Source of the DNA: Gilliamella sp. N-G2
GTDB lineage: Bacteria > Pseudomonadota > Gammaproteobacteria > Enterobacterales > Orbaceae
Length of the DNA: 51,735 nucleotides
Direction: 5' to 3'
Assembly: GCF_002142215.1 (NCBI RefSeq)
Contig: NZ_NAST01000017.1
Location: 1 to 51,735 of the forward strand
In this document: piece by piece, positions 17,847-27,427 of the stretch
How positions within the stretch are numbered: the stretch's first letter is position 1
Layout of the letters: the number at the start of each line of letters is the position of its first letter
The notes under the pieces: generated by a model
What the model was told of the DNA's origin: nothing
The model's input: only the letters and a program-made list of their open reading frames with translations
Databases searched by the model: none
Position numbers and translations under genes: made by a program

Positions 17847-18934
17847 CAGTTGCGAGCCTCAAAGTCAATACGTGGATCGATTATCATATAAGATAAATCT
17901 GATAAGAGTTTGGTAATAAGCCCAATCAATGTAAATATATACAATGAACCAAAAATAACCGGGTAATCACGCTGAATAATTGCTTCATAGCCGAGAAGAC
18001 CCAATCCATTAAGCGAAAAAATAGCTTCAATCAATACTGAACCGGTAAATAAAATTCCAATAAATGCAGCAGGAAAACCCGATACAATAAGCAAGGTTGC
18101 ATTACGAAAAACATGTTTATACAGAATTTGCCTTTCACTTAACCCTTTCGCTCTGGCAGTAACAACATATTGTTTACGAATCTCATCTAAGAATGAGTTT
18201 TTGGTTAACATGGTTAGTGTGGCAAAACCACTTACTACCATAGCAATAGTCGGTAAGCAAATATGCCACGCATAATCTTTAACTTTGCCCCAAAAATCTA
18301 ATTGTTCAAAATTATTAGAAATCAATCCGCGCAGTGGGAAAATATCCCAATAACTGCCACCTGCGAACAAAACAATTAATAATACGGCTAATAAAAAAGC
18401 GGGTATTGCATAACCAATGATAATTAACGTACTTGACCAAAAATCAAATCTTGAACCATCTTTAACCGCTTTACGAATTCCTAATGGGATTGAGATTAAA
18501 TAAATGATTAATGTACTCCATAATCCCAATGAAATAGAAACAGGTAAACTTTTGGCAATTAAACTTAATACTGATTCACTTTTAAAAAAACTGTTACCAA
18601 AATCAAACTGGATATATTGCTTTAACGTATTGATGTAGCGTTCCCAAAGCGGTTTATCAAATCCATACTGTTTTTCAATCATTGCCACAATTTCTGGATC
18701 TAAACCACGAGCACCACGATAATTTGATTCATTTTTTGGTTCGGTTAACTTTACCGGAATATTTTCACTGCCAGGCAGCAATACTTGCCCAGCTTGAGGT
18801 CCATTCTCCATCATAGCTAAAGCTTGATCAACAGGGCCACCCGGTGCAATTTGCACAATAAAAAAATTGATAGTCAAAATGATTAGTAAGGTTGGTATAA
18901 TTAGCAATAATCGACGGATAAAATAATTCAACAT
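17846..18934 (-). CDS. yejB: Peptide ABC transporter permease YejB
   Basis: It is an inner-membrane permease of 362 residues in the DppB/OppB class. The N-terminal helix ([19 protein letters not shown]) is followed by the IAPGGPVDQ motif, a periplasmic segment, and helices carrying [20 protein letters not shown] (EAA coupling loop) and [18 protein letters not shown]. Length and motif order match E. coli YejB (364). It begins one base after yejA ends and ends overlapping yejE by one base. Confidence 0.96.
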   Translation of the reverse strand: MLNYFIRRLLLIIPTLLIILTINFFIVQIAPGGPVDQALAMMENGPQAGQVLLPGSENIPVKLTEPKNESNYRGARGLDPEIVAMIEKQYGFDKPLWERYINTLKQYIQFDFGNSFFKSESVLSLIAKSLPVSISLGLWSTLIIYLISIPLGIRKAVKDGSRFDFWSSTLIIIGYAIPAFLLAVLLIVLFAGGSYWDIFPLRGLISNNFEQLDFWGKVKDYAWHICLPTIAMVVSGFATLTMLTKNSFLDEIRKQYVVTARAKGLSERQILYKHVFRNATLLIVSGFPAAFIGILFTGSVLIEAIFSLNGLGLLGYEAIIQRDYPVIFGSLYIFTLIGLITKLLSDLSYMIIDPRIDFEARN

Positions 18935-18935
18935 A

Positions 18936-20891
18936 TTAGTGTACTCTATTCTTTGTCAAACTAGCTGCTTTGTCTGCATCATACCACCAGCTATCAATAC
19001 CTATTGCATAAGTTGGCTGTATGGCTGGTTGCCCAAACTTGTTCCAATATGCATAATAAGTTTTGCTGTTATACCACATTGGAATCATCGGATATTCTTG
19101 AGTTAAAATACGATCAAGCGCTCGACCCAGTGAAATTAACTCACTTTGATTACCTACATTTTTAATTATTTCAGCAATAATCGAATCAATTGCCTGATTA
19201 TGTAAGCCGGAACCATTATATGTAGAGTTTAAATATTCACTTCCCCAAAAAAGCACTAAATTTGAAGATGGATAGTCTATTGCACTATAATTACGTGGCA
19301 TCATGTCATAATCACGCTCACGCATTCTGCGCGTCAATTGGGCATAATCTAATGAAGTTATTTTCATTGTAATCCCTAAACGGGCTAAATTTTGCTGAAA
19401 TGGAATTGCATATTTGACGTCCGCACCCGTATAAGTTAATAGCTCGAATTCAAAAGGTTGCTCGGTTTTAGCATTAATTAACTTACCATCTTTAATAATC
19501 CAACCCGCTTCTTCTAACAATTTAGCGGCGTTTAATAAGTTATTGCGGTTAAAACCTTGTCCATCACTTTTCGCAATAGTGTAGGCTTCATCAAAGGCTT
19601 GCTCGGGAATAATATCTTTATATGGTGTTAACCATTTAAGTTCTTGTTCACTAGGTTTACCTTTTGCAGCATAAATAGTATTTTCAAAAAAGCTAAACGG
19701 TCTTTTATAACTATCATAATAAAAAGCGTGATTAAGCCATTCAAAATCAAAAGCTAAGGTTATTGCTTGGCGAACTTTAACATCTTTAAAAAGATCTTTC
19801 TGCAAATTAAACGCTAACCATCTAGTATCTACTGCAGTTTCGACGTTTTGTTCTTGCTTTATGATATCTTTTGAATCAAAGTATTTGCCTTGATACTGAG
19901 TAAACCAGTTTTTAGGTTGCCCTTCACCGCGGAAATCGTATTCCCCAGCTTTAAATGCCTCTAGAGCAATACTATCATCCATATAATAATCAATACGCTT
20001 TTCATCAAAATTATCTAAACCTTTATTAACAGGTAAATCTTTTGCCCAATAGTCAGGATTACGCTTATAAACCACATACTGTCCCATTTTATAATCACTA
20101 ATATAATAAGGACCGCTGCCAATAGGAGGGGTGCTTAATGGCTCGGAAAAATCACGATCTTGCCAAAAATGTTTAGGTAAAACATGCATACTACCAACAA
20201 AAGAAAGTAATTTTTCACGATCGCTTTCAGGTAATTCAACACGGACTCGATAATCATCTATCACTTTAACATTTACCCCTTTGTTATAAACTCGATATTG
20301 TGAAACACCTTCGGTCATAAATTTATGAAAAGTAAATTCCACGTCATATGCCGTTATTGGCTTACCATCCTGAAAACGTGCATTAGGATTAATCGAGACT
20401 TCTGCCCAACGATAACTATCAGAATAAGTAATTGAAGTGGCTATCAGTGGATAAAAGCTGGAAATATCATCAGCTGTTGAGGTAAAAAGAGAATCATATA
20501 ACTCACCAGAATAATGTTCAGGTGCGCCACGACTAGCATAACGGTTAAAATTATCAAAGGTACCTATTTCATGTAGTTTGATAATCCCACCTTTAGGGGC
20601 ATTGGGATTCACATATTCTAGATGGTCAAAATTTTCAGGATATTTCGGATCACCCAATAACGAAAAAATGGTTTTATGGTAAATATGCTCGGTTGGTTGA
20701 TTCGGTTCTATGCTGTCAATCGGCTGGGATTCAATGGTCTCAGTTGATGGGTTAGCTTGTAGCGGTGTATCTGACAGCAAAGTGACATTTGGTTCTTCTT
20801 CGGCATAGATAGTCATTGAACAAAATAATAATCCACTCAAACAGCTTGAGATGAATAACTTTTTGATATTTTTTTTTCTTTGACTAATCAT
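18936..20891 (-). CDS. yejA: Periplasmic peptide-binding protein YejA
   Basis: It is the substrate-binding protein of the YejABEF importer, a family-5 solute-binding protein. A signal peptide (about 1-30, ending TIYAEE) is followed by an unusual Pro/Glu/Thr-rich stretch of about 40 residues before the conserved start [17 protein letters not shown]. The total is 651 residues against about 604 in E. coli Yej[21 protein letters not shown] and the [12 protein letters not shown] region are typical. AGGAAC lies about 12 bases before the ATG. It heads the operon, with 489 bases of noncoding sequence upstream. Confidence 0.95.
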   Translation of the reverse strand: MISQRKKNIKKLFISSCLSGLLFCSMTIYAEEEPNVTLLSDTPLQANPSTETIESQPIDSIEPNQPTEHIYHKTIFSLLGDPKYPENFDHLEYVNPNAPKGGIIKLHEIGTFDNFNRYASRGAPEHYSGELYDSLFTSTADDISSFYPLIATSITYSDSYRWAEVSINPNARFQDGKPITAYDVEFTFHKFMTEGVSQYRVYNKGVNVKVIDDYRVRVELPESDREKLLSFVGSMHVLPKHFWQDRDFSEPLSTPPIGSGPYYISDYKMGQYVVYKRNPDYWAKDLPVNKGLDNFDEKRIDYYMDDSIALEAFKAGEYDFRGEGQPKNWFTQYQGKYFDSKDIIKQEQNVETAVDTRWLAFNLQKDLFKDVKVRQAITLAFDFEWLNHAFYYDSYKRPFSFFENTIYAAKGKPSEQELKWLTPYKDIIPEQAFDEAYTIAKSDGQGFNRNNLLNAAKLLEEAGWIIKDGKLINAKTEQPFEFELLTYTGADVKYAIPFQQNLARLGITMKITSLDYAQLTRRMRERDYDMMPRNYSAIDYPSSNLVLFWGSEYLNSTYNGSGLHNQAIDSIIAEIIKNVGNQSELISLGRALDRILTQEYPMIPMWYNSKTYYAYWNKFGQPAIQPTYAIGIDSWWYDADKAASLTKNRVH

Positions 20892-21380
20892 CCTAATTTA
20901 GTTCCTGTTTTATCAACAATTTATCAAAATAAGATTTTACCCTATTGAGTATTAAAAATTTCAAACGATTTAGAATACGCTAAATAACATAGTAAGTTAA
21001 CTATTTTGCCAAACTTCCAGCGAATGAGCAAAACCTTATTAATAAACTTAATAATGAACAGCGATTATAACATTAATTGTTATCAATATTTGTTTAAGAT
21101 ATATTCTTTTATAAAAACAAATTTTAACTAGATAAGAATAAATCGTCATGATTCATAATAAAAAAATTTTGAGGAACGGGGTTTTTTAACGCTATTTTTA
21201 GCAATTTTAATCGTAATATAAATCAATGTTACACTTTTTTATAAAACTAACCTTTGTTAACCGTTAAAAAATTATTGGCCTCAATTGAAAATGAGTTCCA
21301 AAATAAGTTAATTTAAAATTGCTAAAAAATTTCTTTTGAATTGGCTCTATTATTAATATTAATGTAATACTAGCAATGAG
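20892..21380. promoter_or_regulatory. 489-bp noncoding region upstream of yejA
   Basis: This stretch is strongly AT-rich and lacks an open frame on either strand. It holds the yejA promoter, for which I see only weak candidates (for example TAAAAT with an upstream TTGAAA at 19-base spacing, minus strand). It also holds a 6-bp-armed inverted repeat, ATAACA at 21067-21072 with TGTTAT at 21078-21083, about 175 bases before the yejA start. I see no RNA gene or terminator with a clear T tract. Confidence 0.45.
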
Positions 21381-21614
21381 TTATCCGTTATTAACCAAAG
21401 CCAAAATATTTTGGATGGCTGTTTTAGCTTGATGGCTATTTTTCCAACATGATGATCCAGTTAGTAAAGCACCTTTATTTAATATTTCATCTAAATTGCT
21501 ATTACGTAGTTTTTCGAAGGAATCTAATTCCATCTGTTGTAATCTTTCAATAATTTTATCGCCAACATATTTAAGTTGTAGCAATTGTTCTTTTTCTAAT
21601 TCTGAAAAGGCCAT
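21381..21614 (-). CDS. Small helix-hairpin-helix protein
   Basis: It is a 77-residue cytoplasmic protein whose first half fits a helix-hairpin-helix unit: KYVGDKIIERLQQMELDSFE contains the VGxKxxERL turn typical of non-specific DNA-binding HhH motifs. The C-terminal half contains one Cys (in SSCWKNS) and a predicted helix. GGATGG lies just upstream of the ATG. It follows the ClbS-like gene by 37 bases on the same strand, so the two may be cotranscribed. The role is unknown; DNA binding is inferred from the motif. Confidence 0.6.
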   Translation of the reverse strand: MAFSELEKEQLLQLKYVGDKIIERLQQMELDSFEKLRNSNLDEILNKGALLTGSSCWKNSHQAKTAIQNILALVNNG

Positions 21615-21651
21615 TTTTTTCCATCCATTTAAAAAAATTGTTATGATGTTA

Positions 21652-22164
21652 CTAATGTGAATTTAGTTTTTTCCATTTCCTGATTTTAGTTCTAAAAGAT
21701 TTAAATGGCGCAACTGAATTAATATGAATAAATCGTGCCACAGGCCATGCTGAAGGATAAGGTTTTGTCCAATTGCGAGCATCTTTAGTAAAAAGCGTAT
21801 TATCATCTAATGACTCAATCCAACTATTCCAAGTAGTCAGTTTTTGCTTAAATAATTGGATCAGTTCTTGTAATGAATAATCTTGATATATTTTATAAAA
21901 ATGTTGGTATAATTCACCTAACTGATTCCATTTATATCCTTCCGCTGGCAATATAGGCGTTTGCCCAGCAAGTTCGGCATCATCCCAAGATTTTACAAGA
22001 TCTAACCATCCTAATTGATAAGCTATCATCTGGGCTGGTGTTCGATCAACACCTTCAATTAGTTTATCTTTTTCCGCTTCGGTTAATCCACTGAATTCAT
22101 CAATAAATAGCTTAGCTGTTTTATTAATTTCATCTAATAGTTGTTGTTTATTGGAGTAATTCAT
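21652..22164 (-). CDS. ClbS/DfsB-family four-helix protein (colibactin self-resistance-like)
   Basis: This 170-residue protein has the same length as E. coli ClbS and a matching pattern (DUF1706): an N-terminal helix with KQQLLDEINK, the segment QMIAYQLGWLDLVKSWDDAE aligned with ClbS NLVSYLIGWGELVLHWHDQE, then EGYKWNQLGELYQHFYKIYQDY aligned with EEGFKWNELGRLAQKFYRDY, and a C-terminal RFIHINSVAPFKSFRTKIRK. ClbS hydrolyses the cyclopropane warhead of the genotoxin colibactin and binds DNA. No colibactin synthesis gene is in the window, so protection against toxin made elsewhere, or another hydrolase role, is more likely than self-immunity. The family also has members with no known link to colibactin. 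Confidence 0.82.
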   Translation of the reverse strand: MNYSNKQQLLDEINKTAKLFIDEFSGLTEAEKDKLIEGVDRTPAQMIAYQLGWLDLVKSWDDAELAGQTPILPAEGYKWNQLGELYQHFYKIYQDYSLQELIQLFKQKLTTWNSWIESLDDNTLFTKDARNWTKPYPSAWPVARFIHINSVAPFKSFRTKIRKWKKLNSH

Positions 22165-22481
22165 ATCTGATTATCTTTCATTTTTATATCATTTTAATCA
22201 ATCATATCAATACTATAGGGTTGGGTCAAAAGACATATTCAATCTGCACCAATTTAGACCATTCGATCAAATAAAGTGCGTTATCTATTTTCATTCATAT
22301 TGTTTATAAACTAAAAATAACAATAGTCAACCTACTCCATAAACGTCTATTTCTACTATAAAATATTGTATCTATAAGTTTATTAAATAAAAAAACAGTT
22401 CATCATCTATTTGGCATAACTTTTGCATTATCTTAAATAACAATAAATCACCACCAATTTTATGTTTAAAGAGGTATTACT
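22165..22481. promoter_or_regulatory. Divergent control region clbS-like / urtA
   Basis: This 317-base region separates the minus-strand ClbS-like gene from urtA. It carries the sigma-54 promoter listed separately. Further upstream is TGCACCA at 22245-22251, identical to one half of the NtrC-site consensus, about 165 bases before the -24 element and so at a normal enhancer distance. The second half-site is not evident. No open frame is present. Confidence 0.6.
22412..22427 (+). promoter_or_regulatory. Sigma-54 promoter of the urt-ure operon
   Basis: The sequence TGGCAT-N5-TTGCA matches the -24/-12 consensus TGGCAC-N5-TTGCA, with GG at 22413-22414 and GC at 22425-22426 separated by exactly 10 bases. 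Transcription would begin near 22438, giving a leader of about 44 bases that ends with AGAGGT before the urtA ATG. Sigma-54 promoters need an enhancer-binding activator; for urea uptake and urease NtrC is the expected one, so induction by nitrogen limitation is inferred. Confidence 0.85.
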
Positions 22482-23777
22482 ATGTCAATAATGAGCAAAT
22501 TAAATACATCCATTAAGTTAACTTGTCTAGCAGTTGGTTTATTCACGACTAATCTAATCTATGCGGCTGAAAATACCATTAAAATTGGTGTACTACATTC
22601 CCTTTCTGGCTCGATGGCAATTTCAGAAAGTAACTTGAAAGATACACTTTTAATGCTTGTAGATGAACAAAATAAAAAAGGTGGTGTGTTAGGTAAACAA
22701 ATAGAAGCAGTAGTCGTCGATCCAGCATCAAATTGGAGTCTTTTTTCGGAAAAAGCACGAGAACTACTAGCAAAAGATAAAGTCTCTGCAGTATTTGGCT
22801 GTTGGACATCGGTATCAAGAAAATCGGTTTTACCTATCTTTGAGGAACTTAACGGCATTCTCTTCTACCCGGTACAATATGAAGGAGAAGAATCCTCAAA
22901 AAATATCTTCTATACCGGCGCAGCACCAAATCAACAAGCAATTCCTGCTGTAGATTATTTGAAAAAAGAATTTAATATCGAACGTTGGGTTTTAGTGGGT
23001 ACTGATTATGTTTATCCTAGAACTACTAACAAAATTTTAGAAACCTATCTTAAAGACAATTATAGTGTGAAAAATAGTGACATAATGATTAATTACACCC
23101 CATTTAGCCATTCAGATTGGCAATCAATTATTGCTGATATCAAAAAATTTGGTGCAACAGGTAAAAAGACAGCCGTGATATCAACCATCAATGGTGATGC
23201 TAATGTTCCTTTTTATAAAGAATTATCTAACCAAGGTATTACAGCAAACCAACTACCGGTCATTGCTTTTTCTGTAGGTGAGGAAGAATTATCAGGTATT
23301 GATACGGCTCCATTAGTCGGTCATTTAGCATCATGGAATTATTTCCAATCAATTGATAATGACTTAAATAGTGAATTTATAGATAACTGGCACAGCTTTA
23401 CTAAAAGTGATAAACGGGTAACAAATGACCCAATGGAAGCCACTTATATCGGATTTAATATGTGGGTAAAAGCGGTAGAAAAAGCTGGTACCGATGATCC
23501 AACCGCAGTTCAAAATGCATTAATAGGTGTAACAGTACCTAATTTATCTGGTAGTTATGCAGTAATGATGCCAAACCATCATATTACTAAACCTATTATG
23601 ATTGGAGAAATTCAAAACGATGGTCAATTTGAAGTGGTATATAAGTCAGCAGGGACCATTGTTGGTGATGAATGGTCAGATTATTTACCTGGATCTAAAT
23701 CAATGATTGCTGATTGGCGAGCGCCATTAACATGCGGTAAATATGATGTGAGTAAAAAAGTTTGCCTAAAAGATTAA
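22482..23777 (+). CDS. urtA: Urea ABC transporter substrate-binding protein UrtA
   Basis: It is the periplasmic urea-binding protein of the UrtABCDE importer. The 431-residue precursor has a signal peptide ending near LIYAAENT, then KIGVLHSLSGSMAISE, typical of the branched-chain amino acid/urea binding family. The segments VFGCWTSVSRKSVLPIFEE and LFYPVQYEGEESSKNIFYTGA are UrtA-specific. AGAGGT lies 7 bases before the first ATG, favouring it over the Met codon three residues later. It is first in the operon and is followed by a hairpin before urtB, which may help keep its transcript in excess over the membrane components. Confidence 0.97.
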   Translation: MSIMSKLNTSIKLTCLAVGLFTTNLIYAAENTIKIGVLHSLSGSMAISESNLKDTLLMLVDEQNKKGGVLGKQIEAVVVDPASNWSLFSEKARELLAKDKVSAVFGCWTSVSRKSVLPIFEELNGILFYPVQYEGEESSKNIFYTGAAPNQQAIPAVDYLKKEFNIERWVLVGTDYVYPRTTNKILETYLKDNYSVKNSDIMINYTPFSHSDWQSIIADIKKFGATGKKTAVISTINGDANVPFYKELSNQGITANQLPVIAFSVGEEELSGIDTAPLVGHLASWNYFQSIDNDLNSEFIDNWHSFTKSDKRVTNDPMEATYIGFNMWVKAVEKAGTDDPTAVQNALIGVTVPNLSGSYAVMMPNHHITKPIMIGEIQNDGQFEVVYKSAGTIVGDEWSDYLPGSKSMIADWRAPLTCGKYDVSKKVCLKD

Positions 23778-23801
23778 TCATTTGAAGCCAAAAAATTATG
23801 C

Positions 23802-23822
23802 ATGGTGAGTCACTCTCACCAT
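23802..23822 (+). promoter_or_regulatory. Intercistronic hairpin between urtA and urtB
   Basis: A perfect 8-bp stem (ATGGTGAG at 23802-23809 with CTCACCAT at 23815-23822) with a 5-base loop starts 24 bases after the urtA stop, followed by only a few T residues. This looks like a leaky terminator or an mRNA 3'-end stabiliser. Such elements after a binding-protein gene often raise its level relative to the permease genes. Confidence 0.6.
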
Positions 23823-23892
23823 TTATCTGTAATAAAGATCTCAATGCATAATCGGTTAATCAATATGACGAGCAGAAGCATAGGAATAAATA

Positions 23893-25467
23893 ATGAGAAG
23901 AATGATATTGATATGTCTGTTATGGATGATCACCAATCTAGCAACAGCAGCGCCACCGGACCAATTTGCTCAGCGGTTAGCCAAAGGTTCCTTGACTGAA
24001 AAACAACAATTAATCAGTGAAATGATTAAGGAAAACGATGCATCAATACAGCCACTTTTCACTGCATTAGTTGAGGGTAACTTATATTGGTTGGATACCA
24101 ATAGTACACTAGCCATAAAAAAGGATAATCAATTTGTTAATTGGAATAACAAGCAAGTACTGGATGTGCCTAATAATAAGTTTAAACGTATTGCGATAAA
24201 CAATAATATTCGTCAATTAATTGCCGAATATCAACTTCAAATGAAGCTAAGTAGTAATACTATTCCAACAAGACGTAGTGCAGCAAAAGAACTATTTGGA
24301 CTTATTCAATCACCATCAACAATGAATTTCATTGTTGAAAGATTAGCACAAGAACAAGATAGTGAAGTAAAACAGCGCCTACTTGAAGCATTATCATTCG
24401 CAAAACTGACAAATTGCGATGAAAACGAATGTTTAATTCTACTTACCCAACTTAGCAACGTAACTAATCCTATATTTGTACAAAAACTGCAACAATTGAC
24501 ATCAATAGAGGGGTCGCAAATAGTCAAAGAAAAAGCGCAAAGCCTACTTGATAAATTAACTCAAAAAAAAGCGATGTATGAAAAAACTGAACAAGTCTAT
24601 TTTGGCATTAGTTTAGGTGCGGTACTTGTGCTTGCAGCAATTGGCTTAGCCATCACGTTTGGTGTTATGGGTGTCATTAATATGGCTCATGGCGAATTAA
24701 TTATGATTGGTGCATATACCACCTATGTAATGCAACAACTATTGCCTAACTATCCTGGTATTGCGTTAATTCTATCTGTCCCTGCTGCATTTTTAGTATG
24801 TGGTGCGGTAGGTATGTTAATTGAAATCAGTGTCATTAGATATCTATATGGTAGGCCTCTCGAAACCCTACTCGCCACTTTTGGTATCAGTCTATTATTA
24901 CAACAGTTATTCAGAACAATATTTTCACCGTTAAATAAAGCAATAATCACGCCTAGTTGGATGCAAGGTTCAATTCAGGTTAATGACTTTTTATCGCTAA
25001 CAATTAATCGGCTATATGTTATTGGCTTTAGCTTAACTATTTTTATTGTTCTGCTATTAATTATGAAAAAAACATCTTTAGGACTAAATGTCAGAGCTAT
25101 TTCCATGAATCCATTAATGGCAAGATGTTTAGGGGTTAAAGCTAGCTGGGTAAATGCATTAACCTTTGGGCTAGGTTCAGGCATTGCCGGGCTTGCGGGA
25201 GTTGCGCTATCACAAATCACTAATGTTGGTCCTAATCTTGGGCAAAATTATATTATTGATTCATTTATGGTGGTGGTATTTGGCGGTGTTGGTAATTTAT
25301 GGGGGACTTTAATAGCCGGTTTAACTTTAGGATTAGCCAATAAATTTTTAGAACCAATTACCGGAGCCATGTTAGCTAAGATTATGGTACTTATTAGTTT
25401 AGTACTATTTATTCAAAAACGACCTCGTGGTCTTTTCCCACAACGTGGTCGAGCTGTAGAGGGATAA
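23893..25467 (+). CDS. urtB: Urea ABC transporter permease UrtB
   Basis: This 524-residue permease of the LivH type has the long UrtB-specific N-terminal extension. A signal/anchor (1-20) is followed by about 210 soluble residues, probably periplasmic, then a membrane domain from about 235. The membrane part has GVMGVINMAHGELIMIGAYT and the EAA-like NVRAISMNPLMARCLGVKASW loop, and ends with KRPRGLFPQRGR, typical of UrtB. It lies 115 bases after urtA and 2 bases before urtC. An overlapping shorter frame from 23802 is a shadow of this gene. Confidence 0.95.
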   Translation: MRRMILICLLWMITNLATAAPPDQFAQRLAKGSLTEKQQLISEMIKENDASIQPLFTALVEGNLYWLDTNSTLAIKKDNQFVNWNNKQVLDVPNNKFKRIAINNNIRQLIAEYQLQMKLSSNTIPTRRSAAKELFGLIQSPSTMNFIVERLAQEQDSEVKQRLLEALSFAKLTNCDENECLILLTQLSNVTNPIFVQKLQQLTSIEGSQIVKEKAQSLLDKLTQKKAMYEKTEQVYFGISLGAVLVLAAIGLAITFGVMGVINMAHGELIMIGAYTTYVMQQLLPNYPGIALILSVPAAFLVCGAVGMLIEISVIRYLYGRPLETLLATFGISLLLQQLFRTIFSPLNKAIITPSWMQGSIQVNDFLSLTINRLYVIGFSLTIFIVLLLIMKKTSLGLNVRAISMNPLMARCLGVKASWVNALTFGLGSGIAGLAGVALSQITNVGPNLGQNYIIDSFMVVVFGGVGNLWGTLIAGLTLGLANKFLEPITGAMLAKIMVLISLVLFIQKRPRGLFPQRGRAVEG

Positions 25468-25469
25468 AT

Positions 25470-26570
25470 ATGTTAACGAAATATTTTAATCAAGATAATG
25501 GCCGTTATGTACTATTTTGCCTAATTTTATTAGTCAGTTATTTAGTAATAGCTAATCTTTTTTTCCCAACTAATAGCCTATTTTATGTCGGTAATCAGAC
25601 TATTATTTTAGTCAGTAAATATCTATGTTATGCCCTGCTTGCCCTATCTGTTGATTTAGTTTGGGGATATTTAGGTATTTTAAGTTTAGGTCACGGTGCT
25701 TTTTTTGCGCTGGGCGGCTATATGATGGGAATGTATTTGTCTGTACAGGGAGAAAATGGTTCGACCATTCTGCCTGAATTTGCCTCATTTATTAATTGGC
25801 AAAGTTTACCTTGGTATTGGCAAGGCTCAGATAATTTTTTAATTACTTTGCTATTAATTATGCTAGTACCTGGATTATTAGCTTTTATATTCGGTTATAT
25901 GACATTTCGTTCCCGTGTTTCTGGGGTTTACCTTTCAATTATTACACAAGCACTCACCTTTGCTTTAATGTTAGCGTTTCAACGTAATGAGATGGGGTTT
26001 GGTGGTGATAATGGTCTGACTAACTTTAAATATTTATTAGATTTTTCAATCACCAGTAATGGAATGCGGATAACATTATTACTTATTACCTTAATGGCTG
26101 TCATTATTAGTTATCTGATATGTTATCAATTAATCAAAAGTAAATTGGGTAAAGTGATTATTGCTATTCGAGATGCCGAACCACGCATTAGGTTTGTTGG
26201 GTATCGAGTTGAAAATATAAAATTAGCTGTTTTTACTTTTTCAGCCATACTAGCTGGTATTGCAGGAGCGTTATATGTGCCACAAGTAGGAATTATCACA
26301 CCTATTGAATTTTTACCTCTAAATTCAATCGAAATTGTCGTTTGGGTTGCTGTCGGTGGCCGAGCGACTTTATATGGTGCCATTATTGGTGCATTTTTAG
26401 TTAATTATTGCAAATCACTTTTCACCGTATGGTTCCCTGACCAATGGTTATTTGCTTTAGGCCTTCTGTTTGTATTAGTTACTTTATTTCTACCAAAAGG
26501 TATTGTTGGTTTCATCAATCTAACTATATCTAAAAAATACAAACTAAAACCATTGGAGGCAAATATATGA
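25470..26570 (+). CDS. urtC: Urea ABC transporter permease UrtC
   Basis: This is the second membrane subunit (LivM type), 366 residues with about ten hydrophobic segments. Characteristic segments are DLVWGYLGILSLGHGAFFAL (near 60-80), SGVYLSIITQALTFALMLAF (near 150) and the coupling loop IRDAEPRIRFVGYRVENIKL (near 232-251). It starts 2 bases after the urtB stop and overlaps urtD by 4 bases (ATGA), so it is translationally coupled. Confidence 0.96.
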   Translation: MLTKYFNQDNGRYVLFCLILLVSYLVIANLFFPTNSLFYVGNQTIILVSKYLCYALLALSVDLVWGYLGILSLGHGAFFALGGYMMGMYLSVQGENGSTILPEFASFINWQSLPWYWQGSDNFLITLLLIMLVPGLLAFIFGYMTFRSRVSGVYLSIITQALTFALMLAFQRNEMGFGGDNGLTNFKYLLDFSITSNGMRITLLLITLMAVIISYLICYQLIKSKLGKVIIAIRDAEPRIRFVGYRVENIKLAVFTFSAILAGIAGALYVPQVGIITPIEFLPLNSIEIVVWVAVGGRATLYGAIIGAFLVNYCKSLFTVWFPDQWLFALGLLFVLVTLFLPKGIVGFINLTISKKYKLKPLEANI

Positions 26571-27427
26571 ATAAAAGAAGTTTAAATAAAAAATCAAAAT
26601 CAGCCTCTTCTTTGCTTAAAGATTTTGAAGCACTACCTCAACCAGATTTGGATACCAGTAAAGGTATTATTCTTTACTTGGAAGGCATTAATGTTAGTTT
26701 TGATAACTTTAAAGCGATTAATGATTTGAATCTTTATATTAAACAAGGTGAATTACGTTGCATTATTGGTCCTAATGGCGCAGGTAAAACGACAATGATG
26801 GATGTAATCACTGGTAAAACAAAACCACAAGCAGGCACCGCATGGTTTGGTCAAAAACTCAATTTATTAACAATGGATGAACCACAAATTTCCCAAGCTG
26901 GCATCGGGCGTAAATTTCAAAAACCGACAGTATTTGAAGCATTAACTGTGAATGATAATTTAATGATAGCCAATGCCGGAAAAAAAACAGTTTGGCACAC
27001 TCTTCGCCATCAAGTTAACCAGATAGAACAAGAACAGATAGAAGAGATACTTTTACTAATCGGTTTAATGGAGATGCGTAATGAATCTGCCGCTATTTTA
27101 TCTCATGGACAAAAACAGTGGTTAGAATTAGGAATGTTATTAATGCAAAAACCTCAACTGCTGTTAGTTGATGAACCCGTTGCTGGGATGACAACTCAAG
27201 AAATGGATAAAACCGCAGAATTATTAAACTCGTTAGCGGGCAAACATACGTTAATTGTTGTTGAACATGATATGGATTTCGTCAGACAAATTGCCAAAAC
27301 TGTTTCAGTATTGCATCAAGGTTCAATACTAGCTGAAGGAAATATGGAACAAGTACAAAATAATCCTAAAGTAATTGAAGTCTATTTAGGACAATCTACT
27401 ACTGGGAGGAACGTTAATGTTGCTTAA
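26567..27427 (+). CDS. urtD: Urea ABC transporter ATPase UrtD
   Basis: It is an ATP-binding subunit of 286 residues, LivG type. A polar N-terminal extension of about 35 residues precedes the domain. Walker A is GPNGAGKTT near 72-80, the signature is LSHGQKQWLELGM near 180, Walker B is LLLVDEP, and the switch histidine is in VVEHDMDF. The LSHGQ signature, rather than LSGGQ, is usual for UrtD and LivG. It overlaps urtC by 4 bases and urtE by 11 bases. Confidence 0.96.
   Translation: MNKRSLNKKSKSASSLLKDFEALPQPDLDTSKGIILYLEGINVSFDNFKAINDLNLYIKQGELRCIIGPNGAGKTTMMDVITGKTKPQAGTAWFGQKLNLLTMDEPQISQAGIGRKFQKPTVFEALTVNDNLMIANAGKKTVWHTLRHQVNQIEQEQIEEILLLIGLMEMRNESAAILSHGQKQWLELGMLLMQKPQLLLVDEPVAGMTTQEMDKTAELLNSLAGKHTLIVVEHDMDFVRQIAKTVSVLHQGSILAEGNMEQVQNNPKVIEVYLGQSTTGRNVNVA

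Noticed and set aside
23802-23999. Short plus-strand open frame overlapping the start of urtB in another frame
   Set aside because: It overlaps the urtA-urtB hairpin and the well-supported urtB N-terminus, has no family resemblance and no ribosome-binding site.
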